Below, piece after piece: positions 16,961 through 26,807 of a DNA stretch of 64,000 nt. Under the pieces are notes generated by a model, which did no database searches, was not told the DNA's origin, and worked only from the letters and a program-made list of their open reading frames with translations. The DNA is from Bacteroidales bacterium. GTDB taxonomy: Bacteria > Bacteroidota > Bacteroidia > Bacteroidales > VadinHA17. Where the stretch lies: assembly GCA_021157415.1 (NCBI GenBank), contig JAGGWN010000123.1:20006-84005 (forward strand), written 5' to 3'. How positions within the stretch are numbered: the stretch's first letter is position 1; every line of letters begins with the position of its first letter. The position numbers and the translations under genes were made by a program.

Positions 16961-18388
16961 TTAAAAAGCGATTTCCATTCTGTCGGCGTCCATACGCAGG
17001 AAGACAAACAACAAGATGGTAAAAGCCCACAGGGAAGATCCCCCGTAACTAAAAAAGGGCAGAGGAATCCCGATCACCGGAAACAGACCGATGGTCATAC
17101 CAATATTGACAAATACATGAAAACCCAGCAGTGAAAAAACGGAATAGCCGTAAATACGATTAAAGGCCGATCGTTGTCGTTCTGCCAACATCAATATTCT
17201 CAGCAAAAACATTACGTAAAAGGCAATGACAAGAAATGTCCCGACGAAGCCCCATTCCTCTCCCACCGTACAAAAAATAAAGTCGGTGCTTTGTTCGGGC
17301 ACAAAATTAAATTTTGTCTGTGTTCCGTGTAAAAAGCCTTTCCCTTTAAAACCTCCCGACCCAATCGCTATTTTCGATTGATTCACATTATAGCCGCTCC
17401 CATACGGATCTGATTCAATGCCCAAAACGATATTGATCCTTGTCCGCTGATGTTCTTCCAGAATATTATTAAAGACATAACTGACAGAAAAAGCAAAAAA
17501 TACGGAACCCAGCAATACGACATACAGAATAGCCGATTTTTTTAGTTTGTATCGATAAAAAAACGGAATAAACACGACACCTGCAATAATCAAGGAGAAA
17601 ACAATAATCGTATATACTGAAAAATATCTCCCCGTCAGCTTGGAACCTGCCCAGAGAATGATACCGGTAAGCAGAATCATAGCAACTCCTTTCAGGGTAA
17701 AGTTCACCTTTTTCTCCAGGAAAAGATGGATTACGACAGTTAATACAAGTAACCCCAGAATCACAATGGTTTTATCCAGCACAAGGGTCATGAAAAACAA
17801 CAGGGCAAAAAGAAAACCCACAATCAGCACACTGGCTGGCAGTCCTTCTCTGTACAACACCAAAACGAAAGCTACATAAACCAGGGTTGAACCCATGTCC
17901 GGCTGCAGCATAATCAGGATTGCCGGAGCAAGAATCATCAGGCTGACGTTCAGAAGCGTCTTGATTTGATCCAGCGACCGGTTATAATAACTAAGGTACT
18001 TAGCCAATGCCAGGGATGTAGCCACTTTGGCAAATTCTGCAGGTTGAATACGAAAAGCACCTATCGGTATCCATGACCTGGAGCCGTGAATTGTCGCCCC
18101 GACAACCAATACTGCAAGCAGGGATAGGAGAGACAGAAAATAAATAGGATAAGCAAAAAAGTAATAGAACCGTGTATTAATCATAAAACCCATAATAGCC
18201 AGGATAAATGCAGCCACAATCCAGTAAAATTGTTTTCCGTAACGCTGTGAGAAATCAAGGATTTGGGAATGATCTTCGCGAAAAGCCGAAGAATAGATAT
18301 TGACAAAGCCGAAGATCACCAATGCCAGATACATCAGCACCGTCAACCAGTCGATCCTGCCCAGTATTTTACTTCTCCTGTACTCCAT
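16961..18388 (-). CDS. rodA: Rod shape-determining protein RodA (SEDS glycosyltransferase)
   Basis: 475 residues with about ten membrane helices. SEDS motifs include GSRSWIPIGAFRIQPAEFAKV, MLQPDMGSTLVY, STDFIFCTVGEEWGFVG and the C-terminal GIPLPFFSYGGSS. RodA polymerises lipid II into glycan strands of the lateral wall, working with PBP2 and the MreBCD scaffold. An extra hydrophobic stretch in the middle makes it longer than E. coli RodA (about 370 residues). It overlaps PBP2 by 20 bases, consistent with coupled translation of a stoichiometric pair. It is the last gene of the elongation cluster. Confidence 0.96.
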   Translation of the reverse strand: MEYRRSKILGRIDWLTVLMYLALVIFGFVNIYSSAFREDHSQILDFSQRYGKQFYWIVAAFILAIMGFMINTRFYYFFAYPIYFLSLLSLLAVLVVGATIHGSRSWIPIGAFRIQPAEFAKVATSLALAKYLSYYNRSLDQIKTLLNVSLMILAPAILIMLQPDMGSTLVYVAFVLVLYREGLPASVLIVGFLFALLFFMTLVLDKTIVILGLLVLTVVIHLFLEKKVNFTLKGVAMILLTGIILWAGSKLTGRYFSVYTIIVFSLIIAGVVFIPFFYRYKLKKSAILYVVLLGSVFFAFSVSYVFNNILEEHQRTRINIVLGIESDPYGSGYNVNQSKIAIGSGGFKGKGFLHGTQTKFNFVPEQSTDFIFCTVGEEWGFVGTFLVIAFYVMFLLRILMLAERQRSAFNRIYGYSVFSLLGFHVFVNIGMTIGLFPVIGIPLPFFSYGGSSLWAFTILLFVFLRMDADRMEIAF

Positions 18389-20216
18389 GTATTAAGTCTG
18401 TATTACGCATTCTGTTTTCCAGCCATTTTCTGCTTGTTTTCCCGCGTAAATATTTTTCAATCACCAAAGAAGCGATAGGGGCTGCATAGGTGGAGCCAAA
18501 ACCGCCGTTTTCCACGTACACCGAGACGGCAATTTCAGGGTTATCCTTTGGAGCAAAAGCCATAAAAATAGAATGGTCTTTCCCGTGCGGGTTCTGGGCT
18601 GTCCCTGTTTTTCCGCAAACACGTATTCCGTCAATATGAGCAATACGAGCCGTAGAGCCGCTGCCGGGCTCTCCGTTGACCACCAGATCCATCCCATCGA
18701 CTATTATGGCAAAATTCGCGGAATCTATACCCACCGTGTGTTTAATATGATATTTTTCATCTATGGACGCAGCCCCTTCTATTTCTTTCACCACATGAGG
18801 TGTATAAAAGTAACCTCTGTTGGCAACGGTAGCTGCCAGATTGGCCATTTGTAAGGGAGTCAGCCCCAGCTCTCCCTGGCCTATGGCCATGGAAATCAGG
18901 GTCAGTGAGCTCCATCCGTTCTTATGATAATACCGGTCATAATAGGAAGTATCCGGTAAAAAACCGTTGAGCTCATTGGGAAGATCCACCCCCAGCTTAT
19001 GCCCGAAACCAAACTGTTCCAGGTAATGCTTCCATACATCAAACGATTGATATACTGAAGGGTAACGAGGGTTATCCAGGATATTCCGAAACACATGACA
19101 AAAATAAGCATTACAGGAGTTCTGGATGGCCCCTTCCAGATTCAGGGGCGTACGATGAATATGACATCCCACATACACTCCCCGGGCATAATACCCCGGC
19201 GCACAGGAATAAGTCGAAGTAGGGAAGAGCACGCCTTCCTGCAAACCGATTAGCGCATTGACCACTTTGAAGGTGGACCCGGGTGGATAACTGGCCATAA
19301 TAGCCCGGTTGAACAAGGGTTTCAGGGTATCTTGGGTCAGTGCCGGAAAATATTTGGAGCGACTGCGTCCTACCAGCAACGCCGGATCATAGCCAGGTGA
19401 AGACACCTCACACAATACCTCTCCCGTCTTCGGTTCAATGGCCACAATACTTCCCACCTTGTTATGCATCAGATATTCTCCATATTGTTGAAGATCTTTG
19501 TCAAAACAGGCAATCAGATTTCCCCCGACCACAGCGGCCGTGTCATACTTCCCGCTTTTATAGGATCCTTTGATCCGGTTGTGCACATCAACCAGATAGA
19601 TTTTCACTCCTTTTTTACCACGAAGCTGCTTTTCATAAGATTTTTCTATTCCGCTGATACCGATGTAATCTCCCATTTTATAATAGGGATCTCTGTTGAT
19701 GATCGGCTCGGTTACTTCTCCCACATATCCCAGCATATGGGCGGCAACCGCTGAATTATAGCGCCTTATGGTCCGGGGTTGAACATAAAACCCAGGGAAT
19801 TTGAACATTTTTTCTGACAGCTGAGCATAGGTACGTGCCGAAAGCTGTTTCATCAATACGGATGCTTTCAGGCGGGAATATCTGGCAGCTTTTCGGATCC
19901 CGTTTCTCACCTCTTCCACCGGAACATCCAGGATCAGACAAAATTCTACCGTATCAAATGATGACACCTGTGATGGAATCACCATCAGATCATAGGCAGC
20001 TTCATTAGAGACAACCAATTTGTGATTTCTGTCGTAGATCAGACCCCGGGCCGGATACTGGGGAATATAACGCAACACATTGTTGCTGGCACTTAGCTGA
20101 TAGGACTCGTCAACAACTTGTATTACAAATAGTTTTACGACATAGACTAAAGCCAGAAAAATTACCAAGCCTCCAACAATATACTTCCGCCCCGCAAACT
20201 GATCAAACCCTTTCAT
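18369..20216 (-). CDS. mrdA: Penicillin-binding protein 2 (elongation transpeptidase)
   Basis: 615 residues. One N-terminal membrane anchor (YIVGGLVIFLALVYVVKLF) is followed by the PBP dimerisation domain (PARGLIYDRNHKLV) and a transpeptidase domain. All three active-site motifs are visible: SxxK in PPGSTFKVVNA, SxN in NSCNAYF, and KTG in CGKTGTAQNPHG. It crosslinks lateral-wall peptidoglycan in the periplasm with RodA. It overlaps mreD by 4 bases and rodA by 20 bases. The gene position after mreD is the common Bacteroidetes order. Confidence 0.96.
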   Translation of the reverse strand: MKGFDQFAGRKYIVGGLVIFLALVYVVKLFVIQVVDESYQLSASNNVLRYIPQYPARGLIYDRNHKLVVSNEAAYDLMVIPSQVSSFDTVEFCLILDVPVEEVRNGIRKAARYSRLKASVLMKQLSARTYAQLSEKMFKFPGFYVQPRTIRRYNSAVAAHMLGYVGEVTEPIINRDPYYKMGDYIGISGIEKSYEKQLRGKKGVKIYLVDVHNRIKGSYKSGKYDTAAVVGGNLIACFDKDLQQYGEYLMHNKVGSIVAIEPKTGEVLCEVSSPGYDPALLVGRSRSKYFPALTQDTLKPLFNRAIMASYPPGSTFKVVNALIGLQEGVLFPTSTYSCAPGYYARGVYVGCHIHRTPLNLEGAIQNSCNAYFCHVFRNILDNPRYPSVYQSFDVWKHYLEQFGFGHKLGVDLPNELNGFLPDTSYYDRYYHKNGWSSLTLISMAIGQGELGLTPLQMANLAATVANRGYFYTPHVVKEIEGAASIDEKYHIKHTVGIDSANFAIIVDGMDLVVNGEPGSGSTARIAHIDGIRVCGKTGTAQNPHGKDHSIFMAFAPKDNPEIAVSVYVENGGFGSTYAAPIASLVIEKYLRGKTSRKWLENRMRNTDLIHGVQEK

Positions 20217-20737
20217 CCTCTGCCCAAACCTTTTGGCTTATAAACCGAAAACTGACTTAGAACGATCAGAAAGATCGTAAAAAAAGAACTGATAAATACC
20301 CTGAACAAGGTAGTGAAAAAATGATGAAATGTGAATACCTCAAAATAAAACAGAATTGCATGATGAAGAAAAACAAGGATTACCGAATATTTCATAAACC
20401 AGGAAAAGCCATAATCACGAATCATGGGCTCACTATTGGGGACATAACCATCCTGCGGGGCAATTAGTTTTAATACGCCGGGACGGAACCACGCCATCAG
20501 CAAAGTTGCAGATGTATGGATACCATAGGTATGTTCAAATAAGTCCATGACAAACCCTGTAAAAAAAGCCATGAGAAGAAGTAACCACCCGGGGATTTCA
20601 AAAGGTAGCATCAGGATAAACAGAACATATAAAAAAGGAACGACAAAACTGCTAATCTGAAGATTATCCAGTATCAGGATCTGGACAAGCACCAGGATAA
20701 TGAATAACAATGTATATCGGAACAAGTGATTAATCAT
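20213..20737 (-). CDS. mreD: Rod shape-determining protein MreD
   Basis: 174 residues, nearly all hydrophobic, with about five membrane helices (LFIILVLVQILILDNLQI and FVVPFLYVLFILMLPFEIP are the first two). MreD sequences are poorly conserved, so the assignment rests on size, topology and position between mreC and PBP2. In the elongasome it bridges MreC and the RodA-PBP2 synthase at the inner membrane. It overlaps both neighbours by a few bases (8 with mreC, 4 with mrdA), pointing to tight coupling. Confidence 0.9.
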   Translation of the reverse strand: MINHLFRYTLLFIILVLVQILILDNLQISSFVVPFLYVLFILMLPFEIPGWLLLLMAFFTGFVMDLFEHTYGIHTSATLLMAWFRPGVLKLIAPQDGYVPNSEPMIRDYGFSWFMKYSVILVFLHHAILFYFEVFTFHHFFTTLFRVFISSFFTIFLIVLSQFSVYKPKGLGRG

Positions 20738-21548
20738 AGTTTTCCAGCTTTTTCTGTTCCTTTTTTTTCAGATTACTGATTACATCCACATAAACCAGGT
20801 GTTTAAAATCCGTGGTTAATTTTATCGTAGCCGTATAAAAATTACCATTCTTTACTTCGGCCTTTTCAACAATTCCGATCAATGTCCCTTCCGGAAAAAC
20901 AGCGGAGAATCCACTCGTAACAACCGTATCTCCCTCTTCTATCGGCACATGATAAGGGATATCATGCAGTAAAGCTCTCCGGTAATCCTGTCCATCCCAG
21001 GAGAGTGTGCCAAAATAATCGTTTTTCTTCAATTTTGCACTTACATGAAAATTCGTATTCAGTAGTGAAATCACCGAGGAGAAGTTTTTGGTAACCCCGG
21101 CAGTTATGCCCACAATCCCTTCCGGACATACCACTCCCATTTCAGGACGGACACCTTGTGCCCTTCCCTTATCCAGTGTCAGATAGTTATGCATCCGGTT
21201 AACACTGTTGTTTATGACACGTGCCGAGGTGAAAAAATATTTCTGACGGTGAAGAGTGTCCTTTTCTCCAAAGAAAAACAGATCATCAGACCGGTAAACC
21301 CTTTGTAATTGATTTTTTAAGTGTGTGTTTTCAAGTGACAATTTCCGGTTGGTCTCCACCAGATGAAAATAATCGGAAAAAGAACTGATTGATTCGTTGA
21401 AAAAAGCAGATATATTTTCAGTCACCGATACAAAACGGGCTCGCTGGTATAAGTTATATTGAATCCCCATAGAAACAGCAATCACTTCCAGAATGAGAAA
21501 AAGCAGGAAAAAATAATATTTATATAAAAATCTTAAAAGATTCCTCAT
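20730..21548 (-). CDS. mreC: Rod shape-determining protein MreC
   Basis: 272 residues. An N-terminal membrane helix (YYFFLLFLILEVIAVSMGI) leads into a coiled-coil region (residues ~60-90) and a periplasmic beta domain. The typical MreC signatures are ARVINNSVNRMHNYLTLDKG, GVVCPEGIVGIT, and VVTSGFSAVFPEGTLIG. MreC forms filaments that link the cytoskeleton to PBP2. It starts 22 bases after mreB ends and overlaps mreD by 8 bases. Confidence 0.95.
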   Translation of the reverse strand: MRNLLRFLYKYYFFLLFLILEVIAVSMGIQYNLYQRARFVSVTENISAFFNESISSFSDYFHLVETNRKLSLENTHLKNQLQRVYRSDDLFFFGEKDTLHRQKYFFTSARVINNSVNRMHNYLTLDKGRAQGVRPEMGVVCPEGIVGITAGVTKNFSSVISLLNTNFHVSAKLKKNDYFGTLSWDGQDYRRALLHDIPYHVPIEEGDTVVTSGFSAVFPEGTLIGIVEKAEVKNGNFYTATIKLTTDFKHLVYVDVISNLKKKEQKKLENYD

Positions 21549-21570
21549 TCATCAAGCAACTGTTTCAGGG

Positions 21571-22593
21571 TTATCTCATCAGGAATGAGAATTTATCCAC
21601 GTTCTTCAAAGCGATGCCGGTTCCTCTGGCAACTGCATGCAGAGGCTCTTCCGCAATATGAAAAGGGATATTGATCTTATCTGTCAATCTCTTATCCAAT
21701 CCTCTCAACAGGGCGCCTCCGCCGGCCAAATAAATGCCATGGGAGACAATATCGGCATACAGCTCGGGCGGGGTTTGCTCCAGAACACCGAGAATAGCCG
21801 TTTCTACCTTCGATATGGATTTGTCCAGACAATGGGCTACTTCCTGATAAGATACCGGTACTTCAATAGGCAGGGCTGTCATCAGGTTAGGTCCACGCAC
21901 AACATAATCCTGGGGAGGCTCGTCCAGGTCAGGCAAAGCAGATCCGACATTGATTTTGATGTCTTCCGCTGTACGTTCCCCCACTTTAATATTATGCTGA
22001 TGTCTCATATATGCCTGGATATCGGCCGTAAAACCATCTCCTGCCACCCGGATGGATTTATTGGTCACGATACCTCCCAGGGCAATGACAGCTATTTCCG
22101 TGGTCCCTCCACCAATATCTACGACCATGCTTCCCTCAGGAGCTTCGACATCTATCCCGATGCCAATAGCTGCTGCCATCGGTTCGTAAATCATATATAC
22201 ATCCCGCCCGCCGGCATGTTCGGAAGAATCCCGTACAGCCCTTATTTCCACCTCGGTACTGCCTGAAGGAATACACACCACCATACGCAAGGCCGGATTA
22301 AACAAGCGGGGTTTGTTATTTATCATTTTGATCATCCCCCGTATCATCAACTCGGCCGCATCAAAGTCGGCGATAACGCCATCCCGCAAAGGACGTATGG
22401 TCTTGATATGCTCATGCGTCTTCCCCTGCATCTGCCTGGCTCTGCCTCCGATGGCTATCAATTTCCCGGAACTCTTATCCAACGCCACAATGGAAGGTTG
22501 ATCCACCACAATCTTATCATTATGAATGATAATGGTATTGGCAGTACCCAAATCAATCGCAATCTCCTGCATCAATAATGAAAATAGTCCCAT
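21571..22593 (-). CDS. mreB: Rod shape-determining protein MreB (bacterial actin)
   Basis: 340 residues, normal MreB length. Actin-fold ATP-binding segments are visible: IDLGTANTII near residue 13, AAAIGIGIDVEAPEG then MVVDIGGGTTEIAV, and GIYLAGGGALLRGLD. MreB filaments under the inner membrane guide lateral-wall synthesis. It lies 25 bases downstream of purH and 22 bases upstream of mreC in a six-gene same-strand run. Confidence 0.97.
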   Translation of the reverse strand: MGLFSLLMQEIAIDLGTANTIIIHNDKIVVDQPSIVALDKSSGKLIAIGGRARQMQGKTHEHIKTIRPLRDGVIADFDAAELMIRGMIKMINNKPRLFNPALRMVVCIPSGSTEVEIRAVRDSSEHAGGRDVYMIYEPMAAAIGIGIDVEAPEGSMVVDIGGGTTEIAVIALGGIVTNKSIRVAGDGFTADIQAYMRHQHNIKVGERTAEDIKINVGSALPDLDEPPQDYVVRGPNLMTALPIEVPVSYQEVAHCLDKSISKVETAILGVLEQTPPELYADIVSHGIYLAGGGALLRGLDKRLTDKINIPFHIAEEPLHAVARGTGIALKNVDKFSFLMR

Positions 22594-22618
22594 AGATATT
22601 CTTATGTTTTATTGTTTA

Positions 22619-24139
22619 TCAATGTTTAAAATGTCTTATCCCCGTAAAAACCATGGCGATCTCATGGTCATTACAATAATCAACGGACTCCTGATCCCGT
22701 ATAGATCCTCCCGGTTGTATCACAGCACTGATACCCGCTTCATGAGCCACCTGCACCGAGTCGGGAAACGGGAAAAAGGCATCGGAAGCCATCACCGCGC
22801 CTTGCAGATCAAAGCCAAAACGTTTTGCTTTCTCCACGGCTTGCTTCAGGGCATCTATCCTTGAGGTCTGGCCGATGCCATGGCCCAGCAACTGTTTGTC
22901 TTTCACCAGCACGATCGCATTCGACTTGGAATGCTTTACCAGGATGTTGGCAAACAACAGATCTTCCACTTCTGCCGCCGTTGGCTTCCGGTGAGTAACC
23001 GCTTTCAGATCCCCGTGTGTCTCCGTTTTGTTGTCCCGGTCCTGCACCAATACCCCATTGAGTGCTGTACGAAATACCTGTGCGGGAAATGCAGCTTTCT
23101 TTCTCTTCAGGATAATCCTTTTCTTCTTGGTTTTCAGCACTTCGAGTGCCTGAGGTGTATAACCGGGAGCCATGATCACTTCAAAAAAGAGTTTATTGAT
23201 ATCCGCTGCCGTTTCATCATCCACCACCCTGTTGGTAGCCAGAATCCCCCCGAAAGCCGAAACAGGATCACCGGCCAGTGCATCTTTCCAGGCCTCAAAC
23301 AAATTACTGCGTATAGCAACTCCACAGGCATTGTTATGTTTAAAAACGGCAAAGGCCGTGTCGGAAAACTCAACAATCAAACCTTCGGCTGCATCTATGT
23401 CCAGCAAGTTATTATAAGAGATCTCTTTCCCATGGATCTGATCAAACCAAGCTTCAAAGTCGCCGTAGAAATAAGCCTGCTGATGGGGATTCTCCCCGTA
23501 ACGCAATTTGTTACCGGAGAAAATACTCTGTTTGAAGGAGGGTATATTTTCGTCCCGGTTAAACCAATTGAATATCTGAGTGTCATAATGAGAACTCATC
23601 TCGAAAGCCTGAGTGGCAAAGTGCCGGCGCTCTTCCAGGGTGGTTATCCCCTGCCTGTTTTCCAGGATGCCCAGGAGATCCGGATATTGATTTTTCCGTG
23701 AAATGACCAGTACATCCTTAAAATTTTTTGCAGCAGCACGAATCAGGGATATCCCTCCGATATCAATTTTTTCTATCACGGAAGCCTCATCAGCACCCGA
23801 TTTCACGGTCTCCTCAAAAGGATAAAGATCAACCACCACAAGGTCTATGGGAGGAATCTCATATTCCTTCATCTCCTGCCTGTCTCCGGAATGTTCACGA
23901 CGCGCCAATATTCCCCCGAAAATTCTGGGATGAAGAGTCTTTACCCGCCCTCCCAGAATCGAAGGATAAGAAGTAATGTCCTCCACCGGGGTTACAGAGA
24001 TGCCCAGCTCACTGACAAATTTCTGTGTCCCACCGGTAGAATAGATCCGCACATGCATTTCATCCAGCTTCCGGACAATCTTTTCCAGGCCTTCTTTGTG
24101 AAAAACAGTTATAAGCGCAGCCTTAATTTTTTTTTCCAT
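22619..24139 (-). CDS. purH: Bifunctional AICAR formyltransferase/IMP cyclohydrolase
   Basis: 506 residues, the usual length. The N-terminal IMP cyclohydrolase domain (MGS-like fold) has RIYSTGGTQKFV and VKTLHPRIFGGILARR. The C-terminal transformylase domain has GENPHQQAYFYG, FKHNNACGVA with the catalytic Lys-His, and the terminal AVIQPGGSIRDQESVDYCN. The enzyme performs the last two steps of IMP synthesis. In this phylum it commonly precedes mreB; a 25-base gap suggests a shared transcript, tying wall elongation to a growth-rate-linked gene. No clear -33/-7 match was found in its 187-base upstream gap. Confidence 0.97.
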   Translation of the reverse strand: MEKKIKAALITVFHKEGLEKIVRKLDEMHVRIYSTGGTQKFVSELGISVTPVEDITSYPSILGGRVKTLHPRIFGGILARREHSGDRQEMKEYEIPPIDLVVVDLYPFEETVKSGADEASVIEKIDIGGISLIRAAAKNFKDVLVISRKNQYPDLLGILENRQGITTLEERRHFATQAFEMSSHYDTQIFNWFNRDENIPSFKQSIFSGNKLRYGENPHQQAYFYGDFEAWFDQIHGKEISYNNLLDIDAAEGLIVEFSDTAFAVFKHNNACGVAIRSNLFEAWKDALAGDPVSAFGGILATNRVVDDETAADINKLFFEVIMAPGYTPQALEVLKTKKKRIILKRKKAAFPAQVFRTALNGVLVQDRDNKTETHGDLKAVTHRKPTAAEVEDLLFANILVKHSKSNAIVLVKDKQLLGHGIGQTSRIDALKQAVEKAKRFGFDLQGAVMASDAFFPFPDSVQVAHEAGISAVIQPGGSIRDQESVDYCNDHEIAMVFTGIRHFKH

Positions 24140-24326
24140 AGAATTAAAAAATATGCTATTGTATTAAATAATAATCGTTTATAAAAATTCTGCTTCAAAA
24201 AATCTATTGGTCGTAAAATTAGATAAATTTATCCATATAGCCCTGACTAATTGCAATATTTTCAAGTAAAAAAGAGTTTTGTAGTATTGTAATGTTTATG
24301 TAATTTTCCTGCCAAAACAAAATATC

Positions 24327-25577
24327 ATGATCTTTTTTCGATTAATACGGGAAAGTTTTATTTTCTCGATGCAGGCCATCCGGGTAAATAAATTACGTAC
24401 ATTCCTTACACTGTTAGGTATTACCATTGGAATTTTCGCCATTATTTCCGTCTTTACCGTGCTTGACTGGATGGAAAATTCCATCCGCACCAGCATTGCT
24501 TCTCTGGGCAATGATATTATCTACGTACAAAAATGGCCCTGGGTATTCAACCCGGATGTAAAATGGTGGGAGATTATGCGATGGCCTGTTCCGACCCTGG
24601 AAGAATATCAAAAGCTGAAACGCCGTTCCAAACGTGCCGAAGGCATGTGTTTTATGGTGTCCGCCAATGCAAATATCTCTTACCACAGTAATTCAGTAAA
24701 GGACATTGCTTTTGTAAGCGCCACAAAAGACTTTGGAGATATACGCTCGTTTGATATTGAAAAGGGTCGTTTTTTCTCCGATTTCGAAGACCAAAACGGA
24801 AAAAACGGGGTCATTCTTGGCCATGATATTGCAAAAAGCTTATTTGACAATATCGATCCTATCGGAAAAAGAGTGACAATAAGGGGAAAAAAACTTGTTG
24901 TCCTTGGCGTTTTTAAAAAAGAAGGAGCCGGAGGTATCGGGGACCAGGGGATGGATAAAGTTGCCTTTGTTCCTATCAATTTTGTCCGTAATGTAGTCAA
25001 TCTGCGCAGCGAATCGCTCAACCCGATCATTATGATCAAGGCCAAAACGGGGGCTTCCCTCCTCGAGCTGGAGGACGAGATCACCGGCATCCTGCGCAGT
25101 ATCCGCAGACTAAAACCTACTGCACCGGATAATTTTTCCATCAACCAGGCCAGCATGCTATCCCAGGGCATGAAATCCATTTTTAGCATGGTCAACCTGG
25201 CAGGCTGGATTATCGGGGGTTTCTCCATACTGGTGGGAGGCTTTGGTATAGCCAATATCATGTTTGTCTCAGTCAAGGAACGTACACGTATCATCGGTAT
25301 ACAAAAGTCTCTGGGAGCAAAAAACAGTTTTATCCTCCAACAATTCCTGTATGAATCGGTTATTTTATCCCTTTTGGGAGGAATCCTGGGCCTGGTAATT
25401 ATCTACTTTGGCACCCTGATCATTAACCATTCCCAGGACCTCACCATCACCCTTACGCTGAAGAATATCATTCTGGGGCTTTCCATCTCCGGTGTTATAG
25501 GCATTCTCTCCGGGTACACCCCGGCTTTACGAGCTTCCCGGTTGAATCCCGTCGAAGCCATGGCGTCAACCTTTTAA
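24327..25577 (+). CDS. ABC transporter permease, MacB/FtsX type
   Basis: 416 residues with four membrane helices: one near the N-terminus (FLTLLGITIGIFAIISVF) and three at the C-terminus (IIGGFSILVGGFGIANIM, ILSLLGGILGLVIIYFG, IILGLSISGVIGILSGY). The large periplasmic MacB core domain lies between. The terminal ALRASRLNPVEAM is the standard MacB-family ending. Such permeases move lipoproteins, toxins or peptides by a mechanotransmission cycle and need an ATPase partner. No ATPase or membrane-fusion gene is adjacent, so the partner lies elsewhere. Confidence 0.93.
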   Translation: MIFFRLIRESFIFSMQAIRVNKLRTFLTLLGITIGIFAIISVFTVLDWMENSIRTSIASLGNDIIYVQKWPWVFNPDVKWWEIMRWPVPTLEEYQKLKRRSKRAEGMCFMVSANANISYHSNSVKDIAFVSATKDFGDIRSFDIEKGRFFSDFEDQNGKNGVILGHDIAKSLFDNIDPIGKRVTIRGKKLVVLGVFKKEGAGGIGDQGMDKVAFVPINFVRNVVNLRSESLNPIIMIKAKTGASLLELEDEITGILRSIRRLKPTAPDNFSINQASMLSQGMKSIFSMVNLAGWIIGGFSILVGGFGIANIMFVSVKERTRIIGIQKSLGAKNSFILQQFLYESVILSLLGGILGLVIIYFGTLIINHSQDLTITLTLKNIILGLSISGVIGILSGYTPALRASRLNPVEAMASTF

Positions 25578-25590
25578 ATCCGGGCCCTGT

Positions 25591-25634
25591 CCGTCCGCCT
25601 GCCGGCAGACAGAAACAAATATCAGTCCGGACGG
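25591..25634. repeat. GC-rich intergenic palindrome cluster
   Basis: After the permease stop, a GC-rich patch holds the perfect 10-base palindrome CTGCCGGCAG (25599-25608) flanked by inverted CCGTCC and GGACGG. There is no T-run, so it is not a classic terminator. It may be a short REP-like palindrome. The remaining 216-base gap to rsmA shows no gene. Confidence 0.45.
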
Positions 25635-25793
25635 GGATTATGAGTTGAAATCTGTCTTTGTAATAACCCGTTATTATAAGTGGCCGAAGACAGCGAAGGA
25701 ACCCCAGACGTAGTAAAGAAATCCCTTGCAGGAAGACGCACGTACAGAAAAAGAGACAAGGACAAGTTGCAGGAAAGAAACGGATGTGTCTTT

Positions 25794-26561
25794 TTATCCT
25801 TTTTCACCAATGAGTCTGCACAATCTCACAAAATCCTCCACACTCAATTGCTCGGCCCGCTTGTCCAGTATCTTCAAAGAAACCATATTTTCCGGCAGAA
25901 AACCTTTCAGGGCATTCCGGAGGGTCTTCCTCCGTTGATTGAAAGCCCTTTTCACCAAAGAAACATAGGTTGCTTCCCAACAAGGCAGCTCATTTCTGTC
26001 GTTGCGAACCAGCCGGATCACCGCCGATTTCACCCGGGGTCGCGGATAAAAGACCTGCTCCGGAACAGTAATCAAATAATCCGTATCATAGAACGTCTGC
26101 AGTAATACGCTCAGCAAGCCGTAGGTTTTGGACCCGGGCATACTTACCAGCCGCTCAGCCACCTCTTTCTGGATCATAGCCACCACCTCCAAAACCCGAT
26201 CCTTGTACTCCAGAATCCTGAAAAATATCGGACTGGTAATATGATAAGGGAAATTACCGATGATTGCTATACCTTCATCATTACCGGGTTGTAACTCAAT
26301 TTTTAAAAAGTCTTCGGCCATGATCCTTTCCCGTATTTCCGGAAACCTTTCCCGCAACCAAGCCACCGAATCTTCGTCAATCTCCACCAGAAAAAGCCTT
26401 TCTCCGAATTTCTCCACCAGAAACTCCGTAAGAATGCCGTGACCCGGACCTATTTCATAGACCCGACCGGCATTCCCGGCATTCAACATTCCGGTAATTT
26501 TACGGGCTATATTCTTGTCTTGCAGATAATTCTGACTGAGTGACTTTCTGGGATAATGCAT
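25794..26561 (-). CDS. rsmA: 16S rRNA dimethyladenosine transferase RsmA (KsgA)
   Basis: 255 residues. SAM-binding motif I is VYEIGPGHGILTEFL near residue 35, the second acidic motif is FLVEIDEDSVAWL, and the catalytic motif is IGNFPYHITSPIFF (the NxPY type of N6-adenine methylases). The start YPRKSLSQNYLQDKNIARK matches the family. It dimethylates two adjacent adenines in the 3' helix of 16S rRNA late in 30S assembly. The C-terminal helical domain ends at the usual size. It is a single gene convergent with the permease. Confidence 0.96.
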   Translation of the reverse strand: MHYPRKSLSQNYLQDKNIARKITGMLNAGNAGRVYEIGPGHGILTEFLVEKFGERLFLVEIDEDSVAWLRERFPEIRERIMAEDFLKIELQPGNDEGIAIIGNFPYHITSPIFFRILEYKDRVLEVVAMIQKEVAERLVSMPGSKTYGLLSVLLQTFYDTDYLITVPEQVFYPRPRVKSAVIRLVRNDRNELPCWEATYVSLVKRAFNQRRKTLRNALKGFLPENMVSLKILDKRAEQLSVEDFVRLCRLIGEKG

Positions 26562-26807
26562 CGTTCCTTGTTATTTCAAAACCTTAAAAGTAACGATTTT
26601 TACTCTTATTCATTTGCAAAGAACCATGGTTTTAACGGAAAACATTTGCGTTTTTATCAAATACAGGTTGACATCCAGATAATTTTTTCTTAATATTGTT
26701 TTTGAGGCTGATTATCCGTACGACCTGAGTCTGATTTCTGATTTTCTTCTTTTTATTTTCATACATCATAAACGAGAAAAATTATAATTGTAAATTCATT
26801 TTTTATT